Part shown: positions 1 through 6,573 of the stretch, piece by piece
How the letters are laid out: every line of letters begins with the position of its first letter
Numbering within the stretch: position 1 is the stretch's first letter
DNA from: Granulosicoccaceae bacterium
Lineage (GTDB): Bacteria; Pseudomonadota; Gammaproteobacteria; DAOVJZ01
Assembly (NCBI GenBank): GCA_030632035.1
Contig: DAOVJZ010000051.1
Coordinates: 1-9,130, forward strand
Length of the DNA: 9,130 nucleotides
Direction of reading: 5' to 3'
The notes under the pieces: model-generated
What the model was told of the DNA's origin: nothing
The model's input: the letters and a program-made list of their open reading frames with translations, nothing else
Database searches by the model: none
Made by a program: the position numbers and the translations under genes

Positions 1-70
1 AGCTGCGGCTGTTAAGCGTCAAGCGAAAAAGAGCGGTAGAGATATTCGTCAACGCGTTCGCATGTATTGA
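1..70 (+). CDS. rpsU: 30S ribosomal protein S21, 3' end only
   Basis: Only the last 22 codons are present, read from base 2 to the TGA at 68-70; the start lies outside the window. The visible tail is basic and contains AAVKRQAKK and ends RQRVRMY. It closely resembles the S21 C-terminus (E. coli has SAVKRHAKK and ends RRTRLY). S21 is a small protein of the 30S subunit that contacts 16S rRNA near the anti-Shine-Dalgarno region and helps initiate translation. Its position directly upstream of yqeY, dnaG and rpoD is the classic macromolecular-synthesis arrangement and supports the call. No terminator separates it from yqeY, so the two are probably co-transcribed. Confidence 0.9.
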   Translation, partial: AAAVKRQAKKSGRDIRQRVRMY

Positions 71-97
71 TTTCGATTATTTTCCTGCCCGCCTATC

Positions 98-556
98 ATG
101 AGTGATTCCAATCAGGGCCTGAAAGCACGCCTCACTGAAGATATGAAAGCAGCCATGCGTTCCAAAGATAAGGAACGCTTGGGTGCTATTCGTTTAGTAC
201 AGGCGGCTATCAAACAACGTGAAGTCGATGAGCGTATCGAGCTGGATGATACGCAGGTGTTGGTTGTGCTCGAAAAAATGCTCAAGCAACGCCGTGATTC
301 CATTGAACAATTCCGCAAAGGTGATCGTGAAGATCTGGCGGTTAAGGAAGAGTTCGAAGTCGGTATCCTGCAAGAATACATGCCAGAAGCGATGAGTGAA
401 GAAGAAATTGATTCCATTCTGGATGAGATCATTACCGCCACCGGTGCCAGTTCTATCAAGGACATGGGCAAGGTGATGGGTCAGGTGAAACCCAAAATTC
501 AGGGCCGCGCTGATATGGGTGCAGTAAGCCAGAAGATTAAAGCTCGTCTCGCCTAA
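98..556 (+). CDS. yqeY: GatB/YqeY domain-containing protein
   Basis: This 152-residue protein matches the stand-alone YqeY family in length and sequence. It has the family N-terminus with LKARLTEDMKAAMRSKDKERL and then IRLVQAAIKQREVDER, a central helical part with VLEKMLKQRRDSIEQF, and a C-terminal half with LQEYMPEAMSEEEID and the near-terminal GKVMGQVKPKIQGRADM. The C-terminal part is related to the tail domain of GatB, the tRNA-dependent amidotransferase subunit, so tRNA binding has been suggested, but the cellular role is not established. No signal peptide or membrane segment is visible. The ATG at 98 is the only standard start after the rpsU stop; it lacks a clear Shine-Dalgarno sequence, so translation may be coupled to rpsU. 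Location between rpsU and dnaG is common in gammaproteobacteria. Confidence 0.93.
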   Translation: MSDSNQGLKARLTEDMKAAMRSKDKERLGAIRLVQAAIKQREVDERIELDDTQVLVVLEKMLKQRRDSIEQFRKGDREDLAVKEEFEVGILQEYMPEAMSEEEIDSILDEIITATGASSIKDMGKVMGQVKPKIQGRADMGAVSQKIKARLA

Positions 557-728
557 AATCCCTCAATTCGCGCAATACGGCGTCAAAAGCCTCCTCAGAA
601 TGCTCATTTACTAACGTGTAAACTCCGCTTCTTCGTCGACTTTTTCCTTGTCTTGTACAAATTGAGAAATTTTTTCATAAATACCAATATGAGGGTTAGT
701 TTCCAGATTGGAAATTTAATCCCCCTTT
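537..728 (-). pseudogene. Possible decayed small gene in the yqeY-dnaG spacer
   Basis: On the minus strand an AAAGGGGG sequence (721-728) stands five bases before an ATT codon (713-715). From there a frame stays open to a TAG at 611-613 and reads like protein, for example HIGIYEKISQFVQDKEK. Near 624-631 an adjacent frame takes over with equally protein-like sequence, VYTLVNEHSEEAFDAVL, and ends at a TAA at 537-539 inside the last codons of yqeY. Joined, the two stretches would give about 59 residues. Inference: a small convergent gene that lost its ATG and gained a one-base frameshift. I recognise no family. Open stretches of 34 and 45 codons can occur by chance, so this is tentative. Confidence 0.2.
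653..681 (+). promoter_or_regulatory. Weak candidate sigma-70 promoter upstream of dnaG
   Basis: TTGTAC (653-658) and CATAAA (676-681) are separated by 17 bases. The match is four of six bases at each box, in an AT-rich stretch about 110 bases before dnaG. The 557-791 spacer has no intrinsic terminator that I can see, so dnaG may be read from both the rpsU transcript and a local promoter. Such boxes are easily found by chance in AT-rich DNA. Confidence 0.2.
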
Positions 729-773
729 CCCCTTGATCGCTCATGCTGGATCGGTTGAGATCATGGTTCTGGC

Positions 774-780
774 AGGGAGA
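774..780 (+). promoter_or_regulatory. Ribosome binding site of dnaG, fixing a GTG start
   Basis: AGGGAGA lies 11 bases before the GTG at 792. It is the only purine-rich Shine-Dalgarno-like match in the vicinity, and the GTG-initiated product begins MSGLIPQAFIDDLVGRID. This agrees with the conserved DnaG N-terminus, which normally begins a few residues before the I-P-x-x-F-I motif. Confidence 0.65.
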
Positions 781-791
781 TAGAATAACAA

Positions 792-2579
792 GTGTCTGGT
801 CTTATTCCACAAGCATTCATTGATGATCTGGTTGGTCGCATCGATATTGTCGATGTGATTGAACAGCGTGTGCCCCTGCGCAAGAAAGGTAAAGACTATC
901 TTGCTTGTTGTCCGTTCCATGATGAAAAGACGCCGTCGTTTAGCGTGAGTCGTGAGAAGCAGTTTTATTATTGTTTTGGTTGCGGTGCGAGTGGTACAGC
1001 CGTTGGCTTCCTGATGGATTACGATCACATGAGCTTTGTTGAAGCCATTGACGATCTGGCTTCACGTGCCGGTGTACCGGTACCGCGTGAAGAAGGCAGT
1101 CATGATCAAAAATTTCAGTCAGATACAAAAGAGCTTTATGAATTGTTAGCACGTTGTGCTGAATATTATCAGCAACAGTTACGCGATCATGCGCAGGCAC
1201 AACGAGGTGTCGATTATTTAAAACAACGTGGTTTGTCCGGTGAGATTGCGCGTGACTATGGCATTGGTTATGCACCGCCGGGTTGGGACAATATTTTAAA
1301 AACATTAGGCACGAGTGATCATTTACAAAAACAATTATTGAAGACGGGCATGTTGATCAAAAAAGATGCCGGTGGTTTTTATGATCGTTTCCGTGATCGC
1401 GTCATGTTTCCGATTATTGATCGGCGTGGCCGTACCATTGGTTTTGGTGGTCGTGTCCTCGGTGATGATAATCCCAAATATCTTAATTCACCGGAAACCC
1501 CGGTTTTTCATAAGGGGCGCGAGCTTTACGGTCTTTATCAGGCACAAAAGGCATTACGTAAGATCGATCACCTGATGGTGGTGGAAGGTTATATGGATGT
1601 AGTGGCCCTGGCGCAGTTCGGTATTCGTTATGCCGTTGCAACATTGGGTACGGCAACAACCAATGATCATTTAGAACAGCTATTCAAAATCACACCCGAA
1701 GTTATTTTTTGTTTTGATGGCGATCGTGCCGGTCGTGAAGCGGCATGGCGTTCACTGGAGGTTGCATTACACATTATGCGAGATGGTCGCCAGATCCGTT
1801 ATGTGTTTTTGCCTGATGGTGAAGATCCGGATTCACTGGTGCGTACCCAGGGGAAGGATGCACTGGAAACTTTAATAAAAGATGCAATGCCACTATCAAC
1901 ATTTTTTTATCAAAGTTTGTCGCGTCAGGCCGATATAAATACTGAAGAAGGTCGTGCTCGCCTAGTGGAATTGGCGAGACCGTTGTTGGCCAAATTGCCA
2001 CAAGGTGTCTTTAAGGAATTGATGGTCACCCGGTTGGCGGAGATTACCCGTATGGAGGTTGCGCAGTTGTCAGGGCATATGGGCAGTACCGCTACCAGTT
2101 CTTATCAAAAGACACTCCCAAGACAAACAAGAACATCTTCCAACAAGGAGCACCGGATGCCGCCTATACGCAAGGCGATTGCCTTGTTGCTACACAGACC
2201 ATCACTGGCGGCCGAGGTGGATGGTATTGATGATTTGAAAACCATCGATTTGCCGGGAATGGATTTATTGATGGAATTACTTGATTTAGCGAGGAAAAAT
2301 CCCCAGATCACGACAGGAAGGCTTTTGGAGCACTGGCGCGAGCAGGAAACAGGCAAACACCTGACCAAGCTGGCTCAGTGGCAACCGCCACCTGATGACG
2401 CGGACTGGCTACAGGAATTACTGGATACCTTCGGTCATCTCAGAAAAGAGCAGTCGAAGCAGCAGGATAGCGTGTTTATAAGCAAGGCCAAGATTGACAA
2501 GAAGGGTACGAAAGACCTGACTGCTGAGGAAATACAGGAATTAAAGAGTTTGACTAAACCAGTCAATACAAACGATTAA
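792..2579 (+). CDS. dnaG: DNA primase DnaG
   Basis: DnaG synthesises the short RNA primers for the lagging strand and for replication start, working with the DnaB helicase at the fork. The 595-residue length is close to E. coli DnaG (581). The N-terminal CHC2 zinc-binding domain has ligands C40, H43, C61 and C64 in CCPFHDEKTPSF and YYCFGCGASG. The catalytic core (about 110-430) contains RVMFPIID and FGGRVLGDDNPKYLNSPET. Its TOPRIM fold carries E265 in VVEGYMDV and D309/D311 in CFDGDRAG, all metal-binding residues. A polar linker (about 432-457) leads to the variable C-terminal helicase-binding domain (about 458-595). The start is the GTG at 792, supported by its ribosome binding site and by the conserved N-terminus. 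All key residues are intact. It lies between yqeY and rpoD; in E. coli dnaG and rpoD share transcripts, and the same is likely here in addition to rpoD's own promoter. Confidence 0.98.
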   Translation: MSGLIPQAFIDDLVGRIDIVDVIEQRVPLRKKGKDYLACCPFHDEKTPSFSVSREKQFYYCFGCGASGTAVGFLMDYDHMSFVEAIDDLASRAGVPVPREEGSHDQKFQSDTKELYELLARCAEYYQQQLRDHAQAQRGVDYLKQRGLSGEIARDYGIGYAPPGWDNILKTLGTSDHLQKQLLKTGMLIKKDAGGFYDRFRDRVMFPIIDRRGRTIGFGGRVLGDDNPKYLNSPETPVFHKGRELYGLYQAQKALRKIDHLMVVEGYMDVVALAQFGIRYAVATLGTATTNDHLEQLFKITPEVIFCFDGDRAGREAAWRSLEVALHIMRDGRQIRYVFLPDGEDPDSLVRTQGKDALETLIKDAMPLSTFFYQSLSRQADINTEEGRARLVELARPLLAKLPQGVFKELMVTRLAEITRMEVAQLSGHMGSTATSSYQKTLPRQTRTSSNKEHRMPPIRKAIALLLHRPSLAAEVDGIDDLKTIDLPGMDLLMELLDLARKNPQITTGRLLEHWREQETGKHLTKLAQWQPPPDDADWLQELLDTFGHLRKEQSKQQDSVFISKAKIDKKGTKDLTAEEIQELKSLTKPVNTND

Positions 2580-2611
2580 CTCTTTTAAAAACAGTATGTT
2601 ACGGATATTGC

Positions 2612-2630
2612 TTTAACTATTACAGTTAAA
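2612..2630. repeat. Perfect inverted repeat just upstream of the rpoD promoter
   Basis: TTTAACT (2612-2618) and AGTTAAA (2624-2630) are exact reverse complements around a five-base centre, ATTAC. The repeat ends seven bases before the proposed rpoD -35 box. It could be an operator for a dimeric regulator. As RNA it would form only a weak AT-rich hairpin with no T-tract behind it, so it is not a convincing terminator for dnaG. The symmetry is certain; the function is not known. Confidence 0.45.
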
Positions 2631-2636
2631 TAGGTA

Positions 2637-2666
2637 TTGGGTAGAGGCCATGAATTGTACTATAAT
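2637..2666 (+). promoter_or_regulatory. Sigma-70 promoter of rpoD
   Basis: A perfect TATAAT -10 box lies at 2661-2666, with TTGGGT (2637-2642) as a partial -35 box after an 18-base spacer. The expected start point near 2673 would give an AT-rich leader of about 80 bases before rpoD. It implies that rpoD can be transcribed apart from dnaG, probably by its own holoenzyme product, which would be autogenous. The -10 box is strong and the -35 box is weak. Confidence 0.6.
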
Positions 2667-2755
2667 GACAGGTTAATTTTCAGCGTTCGGTAAGTTGGCT
2701 GGTTTTTTACAGAATTAAATATTTTTATTTATTAATCAATAGGTTAGTTAGGCAT

Positions 2756-4576
2756 ATGAGTCAAGAGCAACAATCACAGATTAAAGTACTGATAGCAAAA
2801 GGCAAAGAACAGGGATACCTCACCTATACCGAGGTGAATGATCACCTGCCAGGCCAAATTGTCGACCCAGAACAGATTGAAGATATTATCGCCATGATTA
2901 ATGACATGGGCATCAAGGTTTATGAAACCGCACCGGATGCTGACACGTTATTAATGACGGATACGGCGGTATCAGCTGATGATGATACGGCAGCAGAAGA
3001 AGCCGCAGCCGCATTGGCAACAACCGTAGAAAGTGAATTTGGTAGAACGACTGATCCAGTGCGTATGTACATGCGTGAAATGGGTACTGTTGAGCTATTG
3101 ACCCGTGAAGGTGAAATCAAGATTGCCAAGCGTATTGAAGAAGGCCTTGGTCAGATGTCATCTTCTCTTGCGACTTTCCCTGACACTATTTCCGAATTGC
3201 TGTCTGAATACGATCGCGTGGCGGAAGAACAAATTCGCCTGACTGATGTGATTGCCGGATTTATTGATCCCAATGCACCGGATATGCCAGCACCTATTGT
3301 GCCAAAAAGTGCGGATAGCAAGGATGACGATGAGGAAGAAGAAGTTGACACCGGTCCTGATCCAGAAGAAGCAAAAGAACGGTTTACCAAGATTCGCTCC
3401 CTGCACAAACGTTATATCAGCGCGCTGTCCAAGCATGGTAGAGATGACTCCAAGACTGCCAAAGTACGCAAGGATTTGATTGGCCAGTTTATGGAATTAA
3501 AACTGATTCCTCGTTTGATGGATCGTCTGGTTTATAACTTGCGTGAAATAGTTGATCGCCTGCGCACACATGAACGTGTGATTATGGATATTTGTGTTAA
3601 CAAGGCACATATGCCGCGCAAGGAATTCATTATTTCATTTCCTGATAATGAAACGGATCTTGATTGGTTAAAAAACCAGATTGATGCAGGCAAGTCCTAT
3701 TCATCTGTTCTTGAACAGTATGAGAGTGAAATCACACGTGCCCAGAATAAACTGATTTCGATTGAAAAAGAATGTGGTATGAGCATTAGCGAGATCAAGG
3801 AAATCAATCGTCAAATGTCGATTGGTGAAGCCAAGGCGCGTCGTGCCAAAAAAGAAATGGTGGAAGCTAATTTACGACTGGTTATTTCGATTGCCAAGAA
3901 ATACACAAACCGTGGTTTGCAATTCCTCGATCTGATTCAGGAAGGCAATATTGGTTTGATGAAAGCCGTTGATAAGTTTGAATACCGTCGTGGTTACAAG
4001 TTCTCGACTTATGCTACATGGTGGATTCGTCAGGCGATTACCCGTTCGATTGCAGATCAGGCCCGTACTATTCGTATACCGGTTCATATGATTGAAACCA
4101 TTAACAAGCTTAATCGTATTTCACGTCAGTTGTTGCAAGAGAAGGGACGTGAGGCCACACCGGAAGAACTATCCGCAATTATGGAAATGCCGGAAGACAA
4201 AGTACGCAAGGTCATGAAGATTGCCAAAGAACCAATCTCTATGGAAACACCGATTGGTGATGATGAAGATTCACATCTGGGTGATTTCATTGAAGATGCC
4301 AACGTCAAGGCACCGGATGAAAATGCGACCTTCGAAGGTTTGCGTGAGCTGACCAGTGGCGTACTTTCCAGCCTGACAGCACGTGAAGCCAAGGTGCTGC
4401 GTATGCGTTTTGGTATTGATATGAATACAGATCACACTCTGGAAGAGGTCGGTAAGCAGTTTGATGTAACCCGTGAGCGTATTCGTCAGATTGAAGCCAA
4501 GGCGTTACGGAAGTTGCGCCATCCTTCGCGTTCAGACAAGTTGCGTAGTTTCCTGGATCAGGAAACACAGTCATAA
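2756..4576 (+). CDS. rpoD: RNA polymerase primary sigma factor RpoD (sigma-70)
   Basis: The housekeeping sigma factor directs RNA polymerase to the -10 and -35 boxes of most promoters. At 606 residues it matches the proteobacterial sigma-70 family (E. coli 613). Region 1.1 (about 1-80) is acidic and ends in an alanine- and aspartate-rich stretch. Region 1.2 (about 97-130) has TDPVRMYMREMGTVELLTRE. The non-conserved region (about 131-360) includes an acidic run at 189-199. Regions 2.1-2.4 (about 362-450) include LIQEGNIGLMKAVDKFEYRR, FSTYATWWIRQAI and QARTIRIPVHM; Q435 and T438 correspond to the E. coli residues that read the -10 box. Region 3 is about 455-530. Region 4.2 ends the protein with the helix-turn-helix VTRERIRQIEAKALRKLRHP, where R573, E574 and R577 match the -35-reading residues. 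The ribosome binding site is only a short TTAGG four bases before the ATG. It has its own promoter upstream and a strong terminator downstream. Confidence 0.98.
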   Translation: MSQEQQSQIKVLIAKGKEQGYLTYTEVNDHLPGQIVDPEQIEDIIAMINDMGIKVYETAPDADTLLMTDTAVSADDDTAAEEAAAALATTVESEFGRTTDPVRMYMREMGTVELLTREGEIKIAKRIEEGLGQMSSSLATFPDTISELLSEYDRVAEEQIRLTDVIAGFIDPNAPDMPAPIVPKSADSKDDDEEEEVDTGPDPEEAKERFTKIRSLHKRYISALSKHGRDDSKTAKVRKDLIGQFMELKLIPRLMDRLVYNLREIVDRLRTHERVIMDICVNKAHMPRKEFIISFPDNETDLDWLKNQIDAGKSYSSVLEQYESEITRAQNKLISIEKECGMSISEIKEINRQMSIGEAKARRAKKEMVEANLRLVISIAKKYTNRGLQFLDLIQEGNIGLMKAVDKFEYRRGYKFSTYATWWIRQAITRSIADQARTIRIPVHMIETINKLNRISRQLLQEKGREATPEELSAIMEMPEDKVRKVMKIAKEPISMETPIGDDEDSHLGDFIEDANVKAPDENATFEGLRELTSGVLSSLTAREAKVLRMRFGIDMNTDHTLEEVGKQFDVTRERIRQIEAKALRKLRHPSRSDKLRSFLDQETQS

Positions 4577-4602
4577 TTTTTATATAACTAATGATTGTTA
4601 CT

Positions 4603-4634
4603 AAGGCCCGGCTAGTCCGGGCCTTTTTATTTTT
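4603..4634 (+). terminator. Intrinsic terminator after rpoD
   Basis: AAGGCCCGG (4603-4611) pairs perfectly with CCGGGCCTT (4617-4625) around a five-base loop, CTAGT. The T-rich tail TTTTTATTTTT follows. This is a GC-rich 9-bp stem with a textbook T-tract, 26 bases after the rpoD stop. It closes the macromolecular-synthesis transcript and insulates the tRNA gene. Confidence 0.93.
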
Positions 4635-4651
4635 CCAATTAATTTCTAGTG

Positions 4652-4680
4652 TTATGAAGTGCATTAAAATCTGGTAGAAT
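4652..4680 (+). promoter_or_regulatory. Promoter of the tRNA-Ile gene
   Basis: The -10 box TAGAAT (4675-4680) is preceded by TGG, an extended -10 element, while the -35 region TTATGA (4652-4657, 17-base spacer) is poor. The bases after the -10 box, GCGC, form a GC-rich discriminator of the kind found at stringently controlled tRNA and rRNA promoters. Transcription would begin near 4687, a few bases before the mature tRNA. It lies just beyond the rpoD terminator. Confidence 0.6.
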
Positions 4681-4691
4681 GCGCATCTTCA

Positions 4692-4768
<77 letters not shown>

Positions 4769-4775
4769 AATCAGG

Positions 4776-4807
4776 AAAAGCTGCGTTTTTTGACGTGGCT
4801 TTTTTAT
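4776..4807 (+). terminator. Intrinsic terminator after tRNA-Ile
   Basis: AAAAGCTGCGT (4776-4786) pairs with ACGTGGCTTTT (4793-4803), with two G-U wobbles, around the loop TTTTTG. A T-rich tail TTTTTTATTT follows the GC. It begins eight bases after the CCA end. On the opposite strand the two wobbles become A-C mismatches and the T-run is shorter, so it would work less well for the converging tatC transcript. Confidence 0.75.
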
Positions 4808-4868
4808 TTGGAGAGAATCAATCCCTGTTAATATCGTGGATTAGAAGGATTATTGTAAAACCCCGGAA

Positions 4869-5648
4869 TTAACTCTCGGTATGATGAGTTTCTTCTTTTG
4901 GTGAATCAGGTTTTTTAAAAAATCGGGAAAAGAAAATACCAGCCTCAAACAAGAGCCATATCGGAACGGCTAGTAATGTTTGAGAAATAATATCGGGTGG
5001 TGTGAGTAACATGCCAAGTACAAATGCACCGACGATAATATAAGGACGTTTTTCCGAGAGAGCTTCCCGTGTTGTAAATCCAGTCCATATCATCAAGATA
5101 GTGACAATAGGCACTTCAAATGCCAGCCCAAAGGCAAAGAACAGCTTGAGTACAAAATCCAGATACTTACTAATATCTGTCATGACAGTGACGCCTTCCG
5201 GTGTAACACCAATAAAAAATCCAAATATAATTGGAAAAACAGCAAAATAGGCAAACAGAATACCGCCAAAGAATAATAAGGTACTTGCCAGCATCAGCGG
5301 GAACACCAATCTGCGTTCATTACGATAAAGCGCAGGAGCAACAAAACTCCAGAGCTGAAAAAGAATAACAGGCATACCCAGGGCAATAGCAGCCATAAGC
5401 GTTAACTTGAACGGTGTAAGGAAAGGCGATGCCACTTCAGTTGCGATCATGGAACTGTTTTCAGGCAAGTGTTTCATTAGAGGGTCAGCCATGAAGGTAT
5501 AGATCTCATTGGCAAACGGGAAAAGACAAAGGAATATCAGTAATATTGCCAGTAGTGAGCGTAACAAGCGATCACGTAATTCGAAAAGATGAGATAGAAA
5601 CGGTTGTTCTAACTGTTCATCATTGGAAGGTTGATTACCGTCCATCAT
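4869..5648 (-). CDS. tatC: Sec-independent protein translocase subunit TatC
   Basis: TatC is the multi-spanning inner-membrane core of the twin-arginine translocase. It binds the RR signal peptide of folded substrates and forms the receptor complex with TatB. At 259 residues it matches E. coli TatC (258). Family motifs in order are HLFELRDRL (20-28) in the cytoplasmic N-terminus, FVAPALYRNERR (102-113), FGLAFEVP (173-180) and LTPPDI (215-220). Hydrophobic segments fit six membrane spans, near 30-48, 78-100, 115-140, 163-186, 203-215 and 221-240. The C-terminus is short and polar. The start at 5648 is preceded by AGGAAG (5654-5659, complement); the next codon is also ATG (5645) and equally acceptable. 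A longer in-frame start at 5693 exists but lacks this site and adds residues not typical of the family. The gene overlaps the end of tatB by 14 bases, suggesting coupled translation. Confidence 0.96.
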   Translation of the reverse strand: MMDGNQPSNDEQLEQPFLSHLFELRDRLLRSLLAILLIFLCLFPFANEIYTFMADPLMKHLPENSSMIATEVASPFLTPFKLTLMAAIALGMPVILFQLWSFVAPALYRNERRLVFPLMLASTLLFFGGILFAYFAVFPIIFGFFIGVTPEGVTVMTDISKYLDFVLKLFFAFGLAFEVPIVTILMIWTGFTTREALSEKRPYIIVGAFVLGMLLTPPDIISQTLLAVPIWLLFEAGIFFSRFFKKPDSPKEETHHTES

Positions 5649-5949
5649 TAGTGCTTCCTGAATCCTGAGGCTTGTCGTCTTTTTCTGAATCATTCAGAGA
5701 AAAATCTGACTTGGTTTCTTCTATAAATTCATGAATGGCATTGGAAGATTTTTGTTCTTCCATTATTTTCTTGAGTTCTTCGGCCTTGAGTTCTTTGCTT
5801 ATATCATCTTTGACACTGGTAATAATGCGACGTGCTTTACTTACCCAGAGTCCTGTTGTACGCGCAACGGCAGGTAGTTTATCGGGACCGATGACAAGAA
5901 GTGCAACAACACCAATGATCGCAAGTTCCCAGAAACCAATATCAAACAT
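5635..5949 (-). CDS. tatB: Sec-independent protein translocase subunit TatB
   Basis: This 104-residue protein has the TatB layout. A short N-terminal membrane helix (about 4-21) carries the conserved glutamate E8 in MFDIGFWELAIIGVVALLVI. It is followed by the GPDKLP turn (21-26), an amphipathic helix to about residue 65, and an acidic disordered tail. TatB pairs with TatC to receive twin-arginine signal peptides at the inner membrane. E8 and the GP-x-x-LP turn separate it from TatA, which has FG-x-x-KL instead. At 104 residues it is shorter than E. coli TatB (171), with the difference in the variable tail. It follows tatA by 38 bases and overlaps tatC. Confidence 0.93.
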   Translation of the reverse strand: MFDIGFWELAIIGVVALLVIGPDKLPAVARTTGLWVSKARRIITSVKDDISKELKAEELKKIMEEQKSSNAIHEFIEETKSDFSLNDSEKDDKPQDSGSTNDGR

Positions 5950-5987
5950 AAGCCTGATTCCAGAATAAGAGAATAAAATTCAAGGTA

Positions 5988-6230
5988 TCAGGTATTTTCT
6001 TTTTCTTTGGTGACTTCGCCTTCAATAGTCTGGCTGGTGCTGTTTTCAGTAATTTTGTCTGATTCCTTGTCCTTGTCCTCGGCTGCTCCTTCTTTCATTG
6101 CACCTTTGAAGCCTTTAACAGCACTGCCCAGATCGGCACCGACATTGCGAAGTTTTTTTGCACCAAAGAGCAACAAAACAATGGCCAGGATTATTACTAA
6201 CTGCCAGATACTGATTCCACCAAATCCCAT
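5988..6230 (-). CDS. tatA: Sec-independent protein translocase subunit TatA
   Basis: TatA oligomerises around the TatBC receptor to form the passage for folded proteins across the inner membrane. The 80-residue protein opens with a membrane helix (about 6-22, SIWQLVIILAIVLLLF) including the polar Q10. The FG hinge follows (F22-G23 in FGAKKLRNVGADLG), then an amphipathic helix (about 25-46) with F41, and then a charged, low-complexity tail rich in K, E and D. The KKLRNVG sequence is diagnostic for TatA/E rather than TatB. AGGAG (6239-6243, complement) lies eight bases before the ATG. The gene begins 18 bases after the hisE stop, so it is probably co-transcribed with the histidine genes. Confidence 0.95.
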   Translation of the reverse strand: MGFGGISIWQLVIILAIVLLLFGAKKLRNVGADLGSAVKGFKGAMKEGAAEDKDKESDKITENSTSQTIEGEVTKEKENT

Positions 6231-6248
6231 AATATTTTCTCCTAAGTA

Positions 6249-6572
6249 TTAATTCGTTTGCCTGTTTGCCTTCTCTTCTATGCCCGAAGTGCCAAAGCGT
6301 CTTTCCAGTTCTTTTAATACATCGTCCGGTCCAAGCCCTTTTTGGGCCAGCATGACCAGAGTATGAAACCATAAATCGGCGGTTTCATAAATGATCTTGT
6401 CCGGATCGCCATCTTTGGCGGCAATAATTGTTTCACTGGCCTCTTCCCCAATCTTTTTCAGGATAGTATCCAGCCCCTTGTGATACAGGCTGGCGACATA
6501 GGATTTGTCCGGATCATCACCCTTGCGTGATTCCAGGACCTCGGCCAGTTTTTTCAGCGTTGTATCACTCAT
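6249..6572 (-). CDS. hisE: Phosphoribosyl-ATP pyrophosphatase HisE
   Basis: HisE performs the second step of histidine synthesis, hydrolysing phosphoribosyl-ATP to phosphoribosyl-AMP and pyrophosphate. The 107-residue product is a typical stand-alone HisE with the alpha-helical, MazG-like fold. Visible motifs are SYVASLYHKGLDTILKKIGE, the metal-binding glutamates E43, E44 and E47 in GEEASE, and E63/D66 in YETADLWFH. I chose the ATG at 6572, giving MSDTTLKKLAEVLESRK. It sits one base after the hisI stop, pointing to translational coupling, and no good Shine-Dalgarno sequence is present. An in-frame start at 6701 would lie deep inside hisI and add unrelated residues. In E. coli this activity is fused to HisI; here the two are separate. 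Confidence 0.95.
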   Translation of the reverse strand: MSDTTLKKLAEVLESRKGDDPDKSYVASLYHKGLDTILKKIGEEASETIIAAKDGDPDKIIYETADLWFHTLVMLAQKGLGPDDVLKELERRFGTSGIEEKANRQTN

Positions 6573-6573
6573 A

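Larger units (their letters stand above)
557..791. other. yqeY-dnaG spacer
   Basis: This 235-base spacer holds no plus-strand gene. It contains a weak promoter candidate (653-681), a perfect 6-bp inverted repeat TTTCCA-GAT-TGGAAA (700-714), a pyrimidine run (721-732), the possible minus-strand remnant described separately, and the dnaG ribosome binding site. I see no hairpin with a T-tract like the terminator found between rpsU and dnaG in E. coli. Confidence 0.6.

Noticed and set aside
940..1305. 121-codon minus-strand open frame inside dnaG
   Set aside because: It is a shadow of the conserved zinc-finger and early core codons of primase. Its histidine- and asparagine-rich translation is typical of antisense reading.
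2681..2707. CAGC/GCTG stem followed by six T in the rpoD leader as an attenuator
   Set aside because: The stem is only four base pairs with a 13-base loop, too weak to call a terminator or attenuator.
4305..4664. 119-codon minus-strand open frame across the rpoD 3' end and terminator
   Set aside because: It is antisense to conserved rpoD region 3-4 codons and runs through the rpoD terminator hairpin. Its translation shows no recognisable domain.
5649..5693. Longer tatC start at 5693
   Set aside because: It would add 15 residues before the usual TatC N-terminus and overlap tatB by 59 bases, while AGGAAG points to the ATG pair at 5648/5645.
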